From contig JAPPMG010000055.1 in assembly GCA_028819215.1 (NCBI GenBank), positions 1 through 64,000 on the forward strand: a stretch of DNA of 64,000 nt. Direction: 5' to 3'. The first letter of the stretch is position 1, and every line of letters begins with the position of its first letter. The stretch is from Bryobacterales bacterium. GTDB taxonomy: Bacteria > Acidobacteriota > Terriglobia > Bryobacterales > UBA6623. A program made the position numbers and the translations under genes. Under the pieces are notes generated by a model. That model did not search any database, was not told the origin of the DNA, and saw only the letters and a program-made list of their open reading frames with translations. Below, in pieces: positions 18,703 through 27,183 of the stretch.

Positions 18703-20292
18703 TCAGCCCCTCACGCGTGTCGGGAGCTGGGTCGGAGGGCGGGAACCCTCCCAGCCTTCCCGCAGCATGTGGGCAAGGCCGTTCAAGAGAGACACCTGTT
18801 CCGGCCGGTTAGCGATATTGCGCAGTTCGTTGCGCGAGTTCTTGTAGTCGTAGAGTTCGACGGTGCTGTACGGGCTATCGATCCCGGACCACTCGGTGTA
18901 GCGGTAACGCTCGGTACGCATGGAATAGCCCATCCCCGGACCGACGCCCGGAATGATGCGGGGGTACTGGCTGAACACCGCCCGTTTCCACAAGCGCTTC
19001 GGATCGTCGTAAATGCCCCGCCAGCTGGACCCCTCCATGTTCGGGGCTAAGGGAACGTCGCAAATCGCGCACAGGGAAGGGAACAGGTCGACCGACTCGA
19101 CAAGCGCCTCGGTCTTGCGCCCCGCATTGCGCTGGCGCGGGGCCCGCACGACCATAGCGGTGTGGGTGGCGGCCTCGTAGTTCGAGTGCTTGTTCCAGAG
19201 TCCTAGCTCGCCCAGGTGCGAGCCGCTAACCCCCACGATTGCAACCGCCGTGCGATCTGCGATCCCGTTCTGGTCTAGGGCGTCGAGCAGCACGCCGATC
19301 TGGGAGTCCGCGAAGGTCAAACATGCGCGGTACGCTCGAATCAGCTCGCGCGCCTTGGGTATGGGGATTGGCCCCTCGGCAGGGATATCGTCGTACTTTC
19401 GGATCTCCTCCGAACCGTGGAGCGCGAACGTGGGCGCATCGCGGGGCGGCTCGGGGGCTTTCGGGATGTCCGACTTCCCGGTAGGGTAGAGCTTGAAGAA
19501 GCGCTCCGGCGCGATCATCGGCAGGCTGGGCCCGCGCAATCCAACTGCGATGAAGAACGGGCGATCCCTCAGTTGCGCGATTGCCTTCGCGGCCTCCGCG
19601 GCTATCTGTCCGTCGGGAAGCTGAGACGCCTCAGCCGAGGATGCCCGCCAGCTGCTGGAGGTTGTCGCCGTTGCGACTGTGTCGGGCTGTTCTTCCGAGA
19701 TGCGCCAACCGTAGCGCTGCAGCCGCCTCCAATTCGCCTCCGACCGAGCGTCGTTCTCGTCGCTGTGCCATGCAGGCCCGCCTGGATTCCAGGGTGCAAT
19801 GCTCCAAGACTGGCGGTCGTCGAGCGCGGGAGACTCGAAGACCTTGCCGAATGCGGTGGTCTCGTACCCGTTGTCGCGGAACTGCGCGGGCAGGGTCGTC
19901 GCGTTGGGCCGAAAGGCTCGGAAATGGATCCGTTGGTCGTAGACTCGGGTCGTGTCCGGCCGCAGGCCCGTCAACAGGGTCGTCCTAGAGGGGCTGCTGG
20001 CTGCCTGCTGGCAGTAGCTTCGCAAGAAGGTCATGCCGTGCGCCGCCAAGCGGTCGATCTGCGGTGTCTGGACGTGCGGGTTGCCATAGCAACCCAATTC
20101 CGGTCGCAGGTCGTCCACAAGCACCAGCAACACGTTGAGCCTCGGCTGCGGCTCCGTGGCCTGCTGAGCCAGGCCGGCGGCCGCAGCTGCGAGCCCGGAG
20201 AGCGACGCTCCGCCAGAGCGTAGGAACTTGCGACGGGATGTGGGCAAGCGATGGTTCACGGCGGAAAGCGGTTTGGCAGGTTGCCCGCTCAC
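18703..20292 (-). CDS. Iduronate-2-sulfatase-like sulfatase with Ser at the formylglycine position, Tat-exported
   Basis: The 529-residue protein has a Tat signal (SRRKFLRSGGAS, 19-30) and the overall layout of iduronate-2-sulfatases, with metal acids in LVDDLRPELGCYG (58-70). The signature loop reads SYCQQAASSPSR (92-103). The residue that is Cys in nearly all relatives is S99, in SSPSR, encoded by AGC. Ser-type sulfatases are known but need a radical-SAM maturase; the Cys-only FGE system would leave this enzyme unmodified. No maturase gene is in the window. Either the enzyme is Ser-type or it has lost activity. The start codon is GTG at 20292; a later in-frame GTG (20259) is also possible. 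Confidence 0.85.
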   Translation of the reverse strand: MSGQPAKPLSAVNHRLPTSRRKFLRSGGASLSGLAAAAAGLAQQATEPQPRLNVLLVLVDDLRPELGCYGNPHVQTPQIDRLAAHGMTFLRSYCQQAASSPSRTTLLTGLRPDTTRVYDQRIHFRAFRPNATTLPAQFRDNGYETTAFGKVFESPALDDRQSWSIAPWNPGGPAWHSDENDARSEANWRRLQRYGWRISEEQPDTVATATTSSSWRASSAEASQLPDGQIAAEAAKAIAQLRDRPFFIAVGLRGPSLPMIAPERFFKLYPTGKSDIPKAPEPPRDAPTFALHGSEEIRKYDDIPAEGPIPIPKARELIRAYRACLTFADSQIGVLLDALDQNGIADRTAVAIVGVSGSHLGELGLWNKHSNYEAATHTAMVVRAPRQRNAGRKTEALVESVDLFPSLCAICDVPLAPNMEGSSWRGIYDDPKRLWKRAVFSQYPRIIPGVGPGMGYSMRTERYRYTEWSGIDSPYSTVELYDYKNSRNELRNIANRPEQVSLLNGLAHMLREGWEGSRPPTQLPTRVRG

Positions 20293-20361
20293 ACGCGCAA
20301 GCCCGCGGCTTCCCGCAAGTGCTGCGCGGAAGGCCGGCGAGGGAGCTTCACCTAGCCCGGC

Positions 20362-20694
20362 TCAGGCCACGTGGGCGTCGAGCCTGTCCGCCAGCCGAGC
20401 CTCGGGGACGGCCCCGACGATCTGCTCGACGGGCTGGCCCGCCTTGAACAGCAACATGGTCGGGATGCCGCGCACGTTGAAGCGCTGGGCCGCGCTCGGG
20501 TTCAGGTCGACGTCGAGCTTGCCGATCTTGACCTTGCCGGCGTACTTCTCGGCCAGAGAGTCGATGACCGGAGCCATCTGCCGGCACGGGCCGCACCAAG
20601 TCGCCCAGAAGTCAACCAAGACGGGCTGCTCGGAATTCAGAACCTCGGAATCGAAGTCCGAATCGGTAAATGTGAGTGTGTGGGAACCAGCCAT
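20362..20694 (-). CDS. trxA: Thioredoxin
   Basis: The 110-residue cytoplasmic thioredoxin has the active site WCGPC at 33-37, the cis-proline loop GIPTM near residue 77, and the buried Asp of FTDSDF near the N-terminus. The start at 20694 is fixed by GGAGGTG seven bases upstream, one of the best Shine-Dalgarno sequences in the window. A longer frame from 20847 would overlap mutS and is not supported. The gene lies downstream of mutS on the same strand and may be partly co-transcribed with it. Confidence 0.95.
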   Translation of the reverse strand: MAGSHTLTFTDSDFDSEVLNSEQPVLVDFWATWCGPCRQMAPVIDSLAEKYAGKVKIGKLDVDLNPSAAQRFNVRGIPTMLLFKAGQPVEQIVGAVPEARLADRLDAHVA

Positions 20695-20749
20695 CAAGCA
20701 CCTCCAGTGGATCGAAATCTCAGCGTAGCAGACTGAAACGCTCGCACCT

Positions 20750-23338
20750 TCAGCGATCCAGATCTGCCTTCCAATCGTGCAGCAGCGACAGTGCCTCGAA
20801 CGGGCTGATGCGGTCGACGTCCAACGAGCGGAACTCGGCGATAACACCGTCCTCGGCCGAGAGGGGTTTCGGGGTGTCAGCCGGGGGCGGGGAGTCGCGG
20901 GGCGCGCTGTCGAACTGCTCGTGGTGGGCCAGCACCTCCCCGGCGCGGATTACAACGTCGGGCGGCAGCCCTGCCAGCCGGGCGACCTCGATACCGTAGC
21001 TGCGATCCGCCCTTCCCGGTTCGATCTTGTGGAAGAAAACCAGCTGCTCGCCGGACTGCTTGGCCGACACGTGCAGGTTGAAAATGCCCTTGCGGGTCTT
21101 CGGCAGGGCAGTGAGTTCGTGGTAGTGCGTGGCGAAAAGGGTCTTCGCGCGAACCTTGCCTAGGATGTATTCGGCAACGGCCCACGCGATGGCCAGCCCG
21201 TCGTACGTCGAGGTGCCGCGCCCGATCTCGTCCAGCAGGATTAGGCTGCGCTCCGTCGCGGTGTTGAGGATCTGGGCCGTCTCGGTCATCTCGACCATGA
21301 ATGTGGAACGCCCTTGCGCGAGGTTGTCGCTGGCACCGATGCGCGTGAAGATGCGATCGATCAGAGGCAGCGACGCGGATCTAGCCGGCACGAACGAGCC
21401 GATCTGGGCCATCACCGCGATCAGTGCGGTCTGTCGCAGGTAGGTAGATTTGCCGCCCATGTTGGGACCTGTTATCAGGGCAACGAGACGCTCGTCGTTG
21501 TCAAGGTCCACGTCGTTCTCGATGAATCCCTCGCTGCGCTCCTCCTCCAACACGCGTTCCACCACTGGGTGCCGTCCGCCCTTGATCTGGATCTCGCCGC
21601 CCTGGGTGAAGCGCGGCCGGGAGAAATTCCTCTCGACCGCGACCTCTGCCAAGCCGCGCAGCACGTCGATCTCCGCGATCGCCGCTGCGCTCGTTCGAAT
21701 CCTCCCGGCTTGGCTGCTAACGTCAGCTACGAGGCCTTGAAAGATCGCTGCCTCCCTTGCGGCGATACTTGCCTCGGCAGCGGCCACCTTGGCCTCGAGC
21801 TCCTTCAACTCGGCCGTCGCGAATCGCTCGCCGTTGACTAGCGTTTGCTTGCGCTCGTAATGCTCCGGAACCTTGGAGAGGTTCGCCTTTGACACTTCGA
21901 TAAAGAATCCGAAGACGTTATTAAATTTTACCTTTAATGAATCAATCCCAGTGGCGCGTCGCTCGCGCTGTTCCAAGCCTGCGATGAAAGTCCTGCTGTC
22001 GCGCTGGATCGCGCGCAGTTCGTCGAGTTGGGAATCGAATCCCTCGGCGACCGCATTGCCCTCGCCCACCGATAACGACGGCTGCTCGGCGATGGTGGCC
22101 GAGATTTGCGCAGCGACGTCCGCCAGCTCGTCCATTCGCTCCAGCAGGGCGGCTAGCCTGCTCCCCGAGAGTTTTGCGGTGAACTCTCGCAGCAGCGGGA
22201 TACGCTTCAGCGACGTGCCCAGATTGTACAGATCGCGCGGGTTCGCCGAGCCGAGCGTGACACGCGCCACCAAGCGCTCGATGTCGTGCAGTTGATTGAG
22301 CTCCGACTGCAGCTCGCCGCGGATGATGGTGTCGGCACAGAGACTCTGCACCGCCTCTAGGCGCTGCTCGATCTCGTCCAGACCGAGGCTGGGCCGCAAC
22401 AGCCAGCTCCGCTGCAGCCGAGCCCCCATCGCCGTGGCCGTCCGGTCGAGCGTGAACAGCAGGGTGGTGCTGACCTGTTGGTAGAGCGAGTCGAACAGCT
22501 CCAGGTGGCGGACGGTGACCGGGTCGAGAACCATCCAATCCGCCTGCTGGACGTACTTCGGCCGTTCCAAGTGCGCCAGTGCGGAGCGCTGGGTATCCTT
22601 GAGGTAGTGCAGCAGGGCCCCGGCGGTCGCGACTGCCAGCCGGTGGCCGGAGATCCCAAGCCCGTCGAGGCTGTGCAAGCCGTACATGTCCAGGAGCTGG
22701 CGTTCGGCGTAGTCGTGGTCGAACACCCACGGATCGATGCCTGTGACGGTATAGCGCTGCTCGCGCCGGTCGCCATCGAATCGCAGGCCGAGGTCGGGCT
22801 CCGACTCGGCGCGGAGGAGTTCTTTCACGCCAAGGGATTGGAGCATGTCCTGGACTTCGGCCGGGCCCAGCTCGGTTGCGCGGAATTCGCCGGTCGAGAC
22901 GTCCACGTAGGCGAGACCGGAGACCGAGCCGTTCGAATGAACCGCCGCCAGGTAGTTGTTCTCGCCGGCGTTGAGCAGGTTCAGATCGCTTGTTGTCCCC
23001 GGAGAGAGCACCCTGACGACCTCGCGCTTCACCAGCTTGCGCGCCTGCTTGGGATCCTCGACTTGGTCGCAGATCGCGACCCGGTGGCCCTTCTTCAGGA
23101 GCTTGGCCAAATAACCGTCGACCGAATGGGCGGGCACGCCGCACATTGGGATCGGGTTCCCCGTGCGGTCGCGCCGCTTGGTCAGGGTGATCTCCAGATC
23201 TTTCGCGGCCCGGATCGCGTCGTCGTAGAAGAGCTCGAAAAAGTCGCCGAGCCGGAAGAAAAGCAAGCAGCCCGGATGCTCCTGCTTGGCGGCGAAGTAC
23301 TGCCGCATCACAGGGGTGGTAGACGAGTGTTGGGCCAT
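20750..23338 (-). CDS. mutS: DNA mismatch repair protein MutS
   Basis: MutS recognises mismatches and small loops and recruits MutL. The 862-residue protein contains the mismatch-binding FFE motif (GDFFELF, about 31-37). The connector, lever and clamp domains follow. The ATPase has a Walker A site in TGPNMGGKST, a Walker B in LILLDEIGRGTSTYDG, and the Walker-associated FATHYHEL. The ATG at 23338 begins MAQHSSTTPVMRQYF; a frame starting at 23386 adds residues foreign to the family. TATACT on the minus strand (23363-23368) is a plausible -10, giving a leader of about 18 bases. Confidence 0.97.
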   Translation of the reverse strand: MAQHSSTTPVMRQYFAAKQEHPGCLLFFRLGDFFELFYDDAIRAAKDLEITLTKRRDRTGNPIPMCGVPAHSVDGYLAKLLKKGHRVAICDQVEDPKQARKLVKREVVRVLSPGTTSDLNLLNAGENNYLAAVHSNGSVSGLAYVDVSTGEFRATELGPAEVQDMLQSLGVKELLRAESEPDLGLRFDGDRREQRYTVTGIDPWVFDHDYAERQLLDMYGLHSLDGLGISGHRLAVATAGALLHYLKDTQRSALAHLERPKYVQQADWMVLDPVTVRHLELFDSLYQQVSTTLLFTLDRTATAMGARLQRSWLLRPSLGLDEIEQRLEAVQSLCADTIIRGELQSELNQLHDIERLVARVTLGSANPRDLYNLGTSLKRIPLLREFTAKLSGSRLAALLERMDELADVAAQISATIAEQPSLSVGEGNAVAEGFDSQLDELRAIQRDSRTFIAGLEQRERRATGIDSLKVKFNNVFGFFIEVSKANLSKVPEHYERKQTLVNGERFATAELKELEAKVAAAEASIAAREAAIFQGLVADVSSQAGRIRTSAAAIAEIDVLRGLAEVAVERNFSRPRFTQGGEIQIKGGRHPVVERVLEEERSEGFIENDVDLDNDERLVALITGPNMGGKSTYLRQTALIAVMAQIGSFVPARSASLPLIDRIFTRIGASDNLAQGRSTFMVEMTETAQILNTATERSLILLDEIGRGTSTYDGLAIAWAVAEYILGKVRAKTLFATHYHELTALPKTRKGIFNLHVSAKQSGEQLVFFHKIEPGRADRSYGIEVARLAGLPPDVVIRAGEVLAHHEQFDSAPRDSPPPADTPKPLSAEDGVIAEFRSLDVDRISPFEALSLLHDWKADLDR

Positions 23339-23362
23339 CCGCGGGGCGTTTGCGACCCTTCG

Positions 23363-23368
23363 AGTATA
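23363..23368 (-). promoter_or_regulatory. Putative -10 element of mutS
   Basis: TATACT on the minus strand lies 24 bases before the mutS start codon, in the divergent gap between mutS and the lipoprotein gene. Confidence 0.35.
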
Positions 23369-23433
23369 GCGCCGCGCGCTGTACAAGAACTGGCCGCTTC
23401 CCCTTGCAAGCGGCCTTGGGTTCTAATGAAGTC

Positions 23434-23973
23434 ATGCCTCGAGATTTCGGATCTCTGCCCATCGTCGCTCCGAGCGCTGCACGGCTTCCGGGTCCGGGAA
23501 ACGGTTCGCTGGCCGTGCTGGCGTTGTGTGTTTCGGCCCTGATCTCCTGTGGCACAGCGGGAGAACCGGCCGCCGCGTCCGAAGCCGGCATCCAAGGGCT
23601 GTGGGAGGTCACATCGATCCGCAACCTGACCAAGGGCGAGGACCAGCCCCACAGGCGCGAGTACCATCAGTTCGGCGACACGCACCAGATGGTGATCCTT
23701 GCGGGCCGAGACCGGCCCAAGCTCAGCAAGTCTCTGAGCGACATGACGCCGGACGAGTTCCAAAGCCAGCAACCGCTGGGGGCCGGCCTGTACCGTTACG
23801 AGTGGGACGGGGAGAACAAGGTCGTGCGCACGAATATCGTGGCGCTGTCAGCCTATTACGAGGGGCGCTCGTTTCCCGGAGAGCTGGTGCTCTCGGGAGA
23901 CACGCTCGTGCTCCGCGACAGCCATTCGGCTGATGGCGACGAGCGCGAGTGGACGATGAGGCGGGTCAAGTGA
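23434..23973 (+). CDS. Small predicted lipoprotein of unknown function
   Basis: A protein of 179 residues with a hydrophobic signal segment ending in ALISC, a lipobox. The mature part starts with GLWEVTSIRNL and looks like an all-beta, lipocalin-like domain, as in small proteins that begin with a G-x-W strand. No catalytic motif is visible. The ATG at 23434 is preferred because it places the signal peptide correctly. The gene ends where the TonB receptor frame begins, so the two are probably co-transcribed. I do not recognise a specific family. Confidence 0.7.
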   Translation: MPRDFGSLPIVAPSAARLPGPGNGSLAVLALCVSALISCGTAGEPAAASEAGIQGLWEVTSIRNLTKGEDQPHRREYHQFGDTHQMVILAGRDRPKLSKSLSDMTPDEFQSQQPLGAGLYRYEWDGENKVVRTNIVALSAYYEGRSFPGELVLSGDTLVLRDSHSADGDEREWTMRRVK

Positions 23974-24023
23974 AGCGAGTCCTAGATTGCGACTGCGGGC
24001 CCGGCCGCGACGGTGCGGTCCGG

Positions 24024-27000
24024 ATGACCGCTCGCGCTCGCCACGCCTCTGCTGCGCTGTGGCTGGCTTTGGCGAGCCTGGCGTTGCCCGGAACGATTGT
24101 GCCACGGCTCTGTGGGCAGTCTGATGCGACCCTGCAGGGAACGGTCACGGATCCGCAGGGTCGGGTGGTTCCGCGTGCGGAAGTCACAGTCACCCACAGC
24201 GGCACCGGCGTTTCGCGCGAGGTCACGACCAGCGGCGACGGGCGCTACGCCATCGCTGCACTGCAGCCGGGCAGTTATTCGGTCACCGTCTCCCGACGCG
24301 GGTTTCGTCTGGTCGAGGCCGTAGGGATTCTACTCACCAGCGGCCGAATCGCCGAATACGACGTGCGCTTGGAACTGGGTATGACCCAGGATGCCATCGA
24401 AGTCGAGGGCAATCTGTCTCTGGTCTCCACGAATGCTGCGGACTGGGGCGGACTCGTGCCGGAACGCAACCTGCGCGACCTGCCGTTAAACGGTCGCGAC
24501 TTATTTGAACTTTCGGCGCTAGAGCCCGGCGCGACGCTGCCCGCTTCGGCACGGGTCGGGCTGGCGCAAGGTATCGGGCGGCAGATCTCAGTGCTGGGCT
24601 CACGCCCGAACCAGAATAGCTTCCAACTCGACGGGGTCTATGTCAACGACGCCGCTTCGGCATCGCCCGCCAGCGCCACCGGCAACGTGCTCGGGCTGGA
24701 AATGGTCCAAGAGGTCCACTTGGTGACGAGCCCGTACAGCGCCGAGTACGGCCGCACCGCGGGAGGAGTGTTTACGGCGGTGTCCCGGTCAGGGGAGAAC
24801 CGATTTCACGGCAGCGCCTACGAATACCTGCGCAACAACTCGTTGGACGCACGGAATTTCTTCGATTCCCCGGCCGCAGGGGCCCCTCCGCTGCGGCGCA
24901 ACCACTTCGGCGCGCTGCTGGGCGGGCCGGTGGTGCTGGACCGGGCGTTCTTCCTGCTCAACTACGAAGGCTTGCGCGAGCGCCGAGCCAGAACGGCTCG
25001 CCCAGCCGTGCCCACGGCCGAGGCCCGCCTCGGCCATCTGCCTGGCGAAGAGGTTCCCGTAGCCGCCGAAGTGCGCCCCTACCTGGACCTGTACCCGCTG
25101 CCCAACGGGCGCGATTTCGGGGACGGCACGGCGGCTTCCATCCGCCAGCTGAACGATCGCGTCGACGAGACCTACCTGTCGGGAAAGCTGGATCTGGTGC
25201 TCGATTCTGCGACGCAGTTGGCGGCGCGCTACACGTTCGACGATGCCGCGGCCCGCACGCCGGACCCGATGGACCTGTGGGTGTTCGGGCTCGACTCGCG
25301 TGACGACTTCCTGCACACGCAGCTCAAGCGGGTGCATTCTCCCGCGATGCTGTCGACTTGGCGGGCGGCCTTCAGCCGGGTCGACAACTTTGAAAACAGC
25401 TCAACGTCCGTGGCGCCCTCGCTTGCGTTCGTTGACGGCCAGCCGATGGGCTCGATCACGGTGAACGGTCTGAGCAACATGGGCGGCTTCCAAGCCCGCG
25501 CCCGGCCGCGCCGCTTCATCCTCGAGAGCTACCAGTTCGGGACTTCTCTCGTGCGCACGACCGGCAAGAGCACCTTGCGCATGGGAGCGGGTTACGACCG
25601 CGTGCACTTCGACCAGCGCTCCGATCTCAGCGCGGTTGGCTCGTACACGTTCGACTCGCTGGCGCTGCTGCTGCAGGGCCGTCCGCGCATCGCCGAGGTG
25701 ATGCAGCCTGGTTCCGACACCGTCCGGGGCTGGCGCTACAACCAGTACTTCGGCTATCTCCAGCACGAGTTCAGGGTCTTCGACATCTTTAGCGTCAGCA
25801 TGGGCGTCCGCTACGAATCGGTCTCGACGCCGACCGAGGTCAACGGCAAGATCGCCGTGCTGCGGGATTTCGTCAACGATCCCCAGACGACGCTCGGCGG
25901 CCCCCTCTGGCAGAACCCGTCGAAGGACAACTTCGCGCCGCGGATCTCGGTGGCGTTCGACCCCGTCGGCGATGCCCGCACGGTTGCCCGGGGTGGCTTC
26001 GGCATCTTCTACGACCAGCTTGGCAGCCGCGAGCTGACCATTGCCGGTGTCCGCACGCCACCTCTGTTCAACCGCATCCTAGTGTTCGGGCGCCCGGGCT
26101 TTCCAGACATCCTTCAAGCGGCCCAGGGCCGCAACCCTTCCACGTCGATGGACGGCGTGGACTATAACCTCAACCAGCCCTACGTCGCTCGCTGGCAGGC
26201 TTCGATGGAACGCCAGCTGAGCCCGAGCACGGTGATCCGGGCCGGCTATAGCGGCGCCCGCGGCATCCACCTGTTCGGCCAGCTGATCAGCGTGAACTCT
26301 CCGATTCCCGAGATCCAGAGCGACGGTCGCTACTTCTTTCCCCAAGGCAGCCCCTACGTCAATCCGGCCTTTTCGCGCATCGGGTTGCGCAGGACCCAGT
26401 TCAACTCGTTCTACCAAGGGATCACCTTCAGCCTGCAGAGCCGCTTGGCCAAGCGGCTGTCGATGCGCGGCAAGTACACGTGGAGCCGCTCCATCGACGA
26501 GGCCTCGAACCACACCTTCAACGATTTCGTGGCCAGCGACCAGGTGCCGACCGTGTGGGACTACCGCGCCAACCGGGGGCTCTCCGACTTTGACCAAGAG
26601 CACGTCGTGGCCGGGAACATCTCGCTGGAGCTGTGGCGGGGCAAGGGCTCGCCTGCTGCGGCCGTGCTTGGAGGCTGGCAGCTGCACGGCATCATGCAAG
26701 TGCTGTCCGGCACGCCGTTCGCGCCACGCGTGGGCTTCGACCGGGCGCGCCTCCGGCCGGGTTTCGGCGATGTCGGGCAGCGTCCCGACCTAGTCGCGGG
26801 TCGCGCGGCCTCAGACATTGTGCTGGGCGATCCGTCGCGCTATTTTGACCCGACCGCGTTCACGCTGCCCGAAGCGGGCTACCTAGGCACGCTCGGCCGC
26901 GGCACGCTGCGCGGTCCGGGGATATTCACGATGGACATTGCGTTGCACAAAGCGCTGGTCTCGACCGAACGCCAGAGCCTGAAACTGCGCGCTGAAGCAT

Positions 27001-27149
27001 TCAACGTCACGAACCACCCGAATTTCCAGGTGCCGTCCGGACGGGCGCTGTTCACTCGGTCTGGCGGTCGCATCGGCAGCGCCGGACGCATCACATCGAC
27101 CAGCACTTCGTCCCGGCAAGTGCAGCTCGCGCTGCGCTGGGAATTCTGA
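24024..27149 (+). CDS. Oar-like TonB-dependent receptor
   Basis: An outer-membrane receptor of about 1041 residues. After a signal peptide comes a carboxypeptidase-regulatory-like domain (GTVTDPQGRVVPRAEV...), then a plug domain (LPLNGRDLFELSALEPG) and a long beta-barrel that ends in the aromatic residue F (LALRWEF). Receptors of this type are expanded in Acidobacteria and import large ligands with TonB energy, or act in adhesion like Myxococcus Oar. The true start is uncertain. ATG 24024 gives the best signal peptide. GTG 23970, which overlaps the upstream stop (GTGA), or ATG 23949 would add 18-25 residues. No SusD partner is adjacent. Confidence 0.88.
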   Translation: MTARARHASAALWLALASLALPGTIVPRLCGQSDATLQGTVTDPQGRVVPRAEVTVTHSGTGVSREVTTSGDGRYAIAALQPGSYSVTVSRRGFRLVEAVGILLTSGRIAEYDVRLELGMTQDAIEVEGNLSLVSTNAADWGGLVPERNLRDLPLNGRDLFELSALEPGATLPASARVGLAQGIGRQISVLGSRPNQNSFQLDGVYVNDAASASPASATGNVLGLEMVQEVHLVTSPYSAEYGRTAGGVFTAVSRSGENRFHGSAYEYLRNNSLDARNFFDSPAAGAPPLRRNHFGALLGGPVVLDRAFFLLNYEGLRERRARTARPAVPTAEARLGHLPGEEVPVAAEVRPYLDLYPLPNGRDFGDGTAASIRQLNDRVDETYLSGKLDLVLDSATQLAARYTFDDAAARTPDPMDLWVFGLDSRDDFLHTQLKRVHSPAMLSTWRAAFSRVDNFENSSTSVAPSLAFVDGQPMGSITVNGLSNMGGFQARARPRRFILESYQFGTSLVRTTGKSTLRMGAGYDRVHFDQRSDLSAVGSYTFDSLALLLQGRPRIAEVMQPGSDTVRGWRYNQYFGYLQHEFRVFDIFSVSMGVRYESVSTPTEVNGKIAVLRDFVNDPQTTLGGPLWQNPSKDNFAPRISVAFDPVGDARTVARGGFGIFYDQLGSRELTIAGVRTPPLFNRILVFGRPGFPDILQAAQGRNPSTSMDGVDYNLNQPYVARWQASMERQLSPSTVIRAGYSGARGIHLFGQLISVNSPIPEIQSDGRYFFPQGSPYVNPAFSRIGLRRTQFNSFYQGITFSLQSRLAKRLSMRGKYTWSRSIDEASNHTFNDFVASDQVPTVWDYRANRGLSDFDQEHVVAGNISLELWRGKGSPAAAVLGGWQLHGIMQVLSGTPFAPRVGFDRARLRPGFGDVGQRPDLVAGRAASDIVLGDPSRYFDPTAFTLPEAGYLGTLGRGTLRGPGIFTMDIALHKALVSTERQSLKLRAEAFNVTNHPNFQVPSGRALFTRSGGRIGSAGRITSTSTSSRQVQLALRWEF

Positions 27150-27170
27150 AGCTGAGAAGGGGCCGATTGC

Positions 27171-27176
27171 TAGACT
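27171..27176 (+). promoter_or_regulatory. Putative -10 element of the GMC dehydrogenase gene at 27184
   Basis: TAGACT ends seven bases before the ATG, so transcription would begin at the start codon itself. Confidence 0.45.
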
Positions 27177-27183
27177 AGTCGGA

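Noticed and set aside
21690..21720. GTTCGAATCC string resembling a tRNA T-arm
   Set aside because: It lies inside mutS coding sequence and no cloverleaf can be drawn around it.
21942..23633. Open frame of 563 codons on the mutS strand, in another frame
   Set aside because: Arg/Pro/Ala-rich translation without domains; it shadows mutS, as expected in GC-rich DNA.
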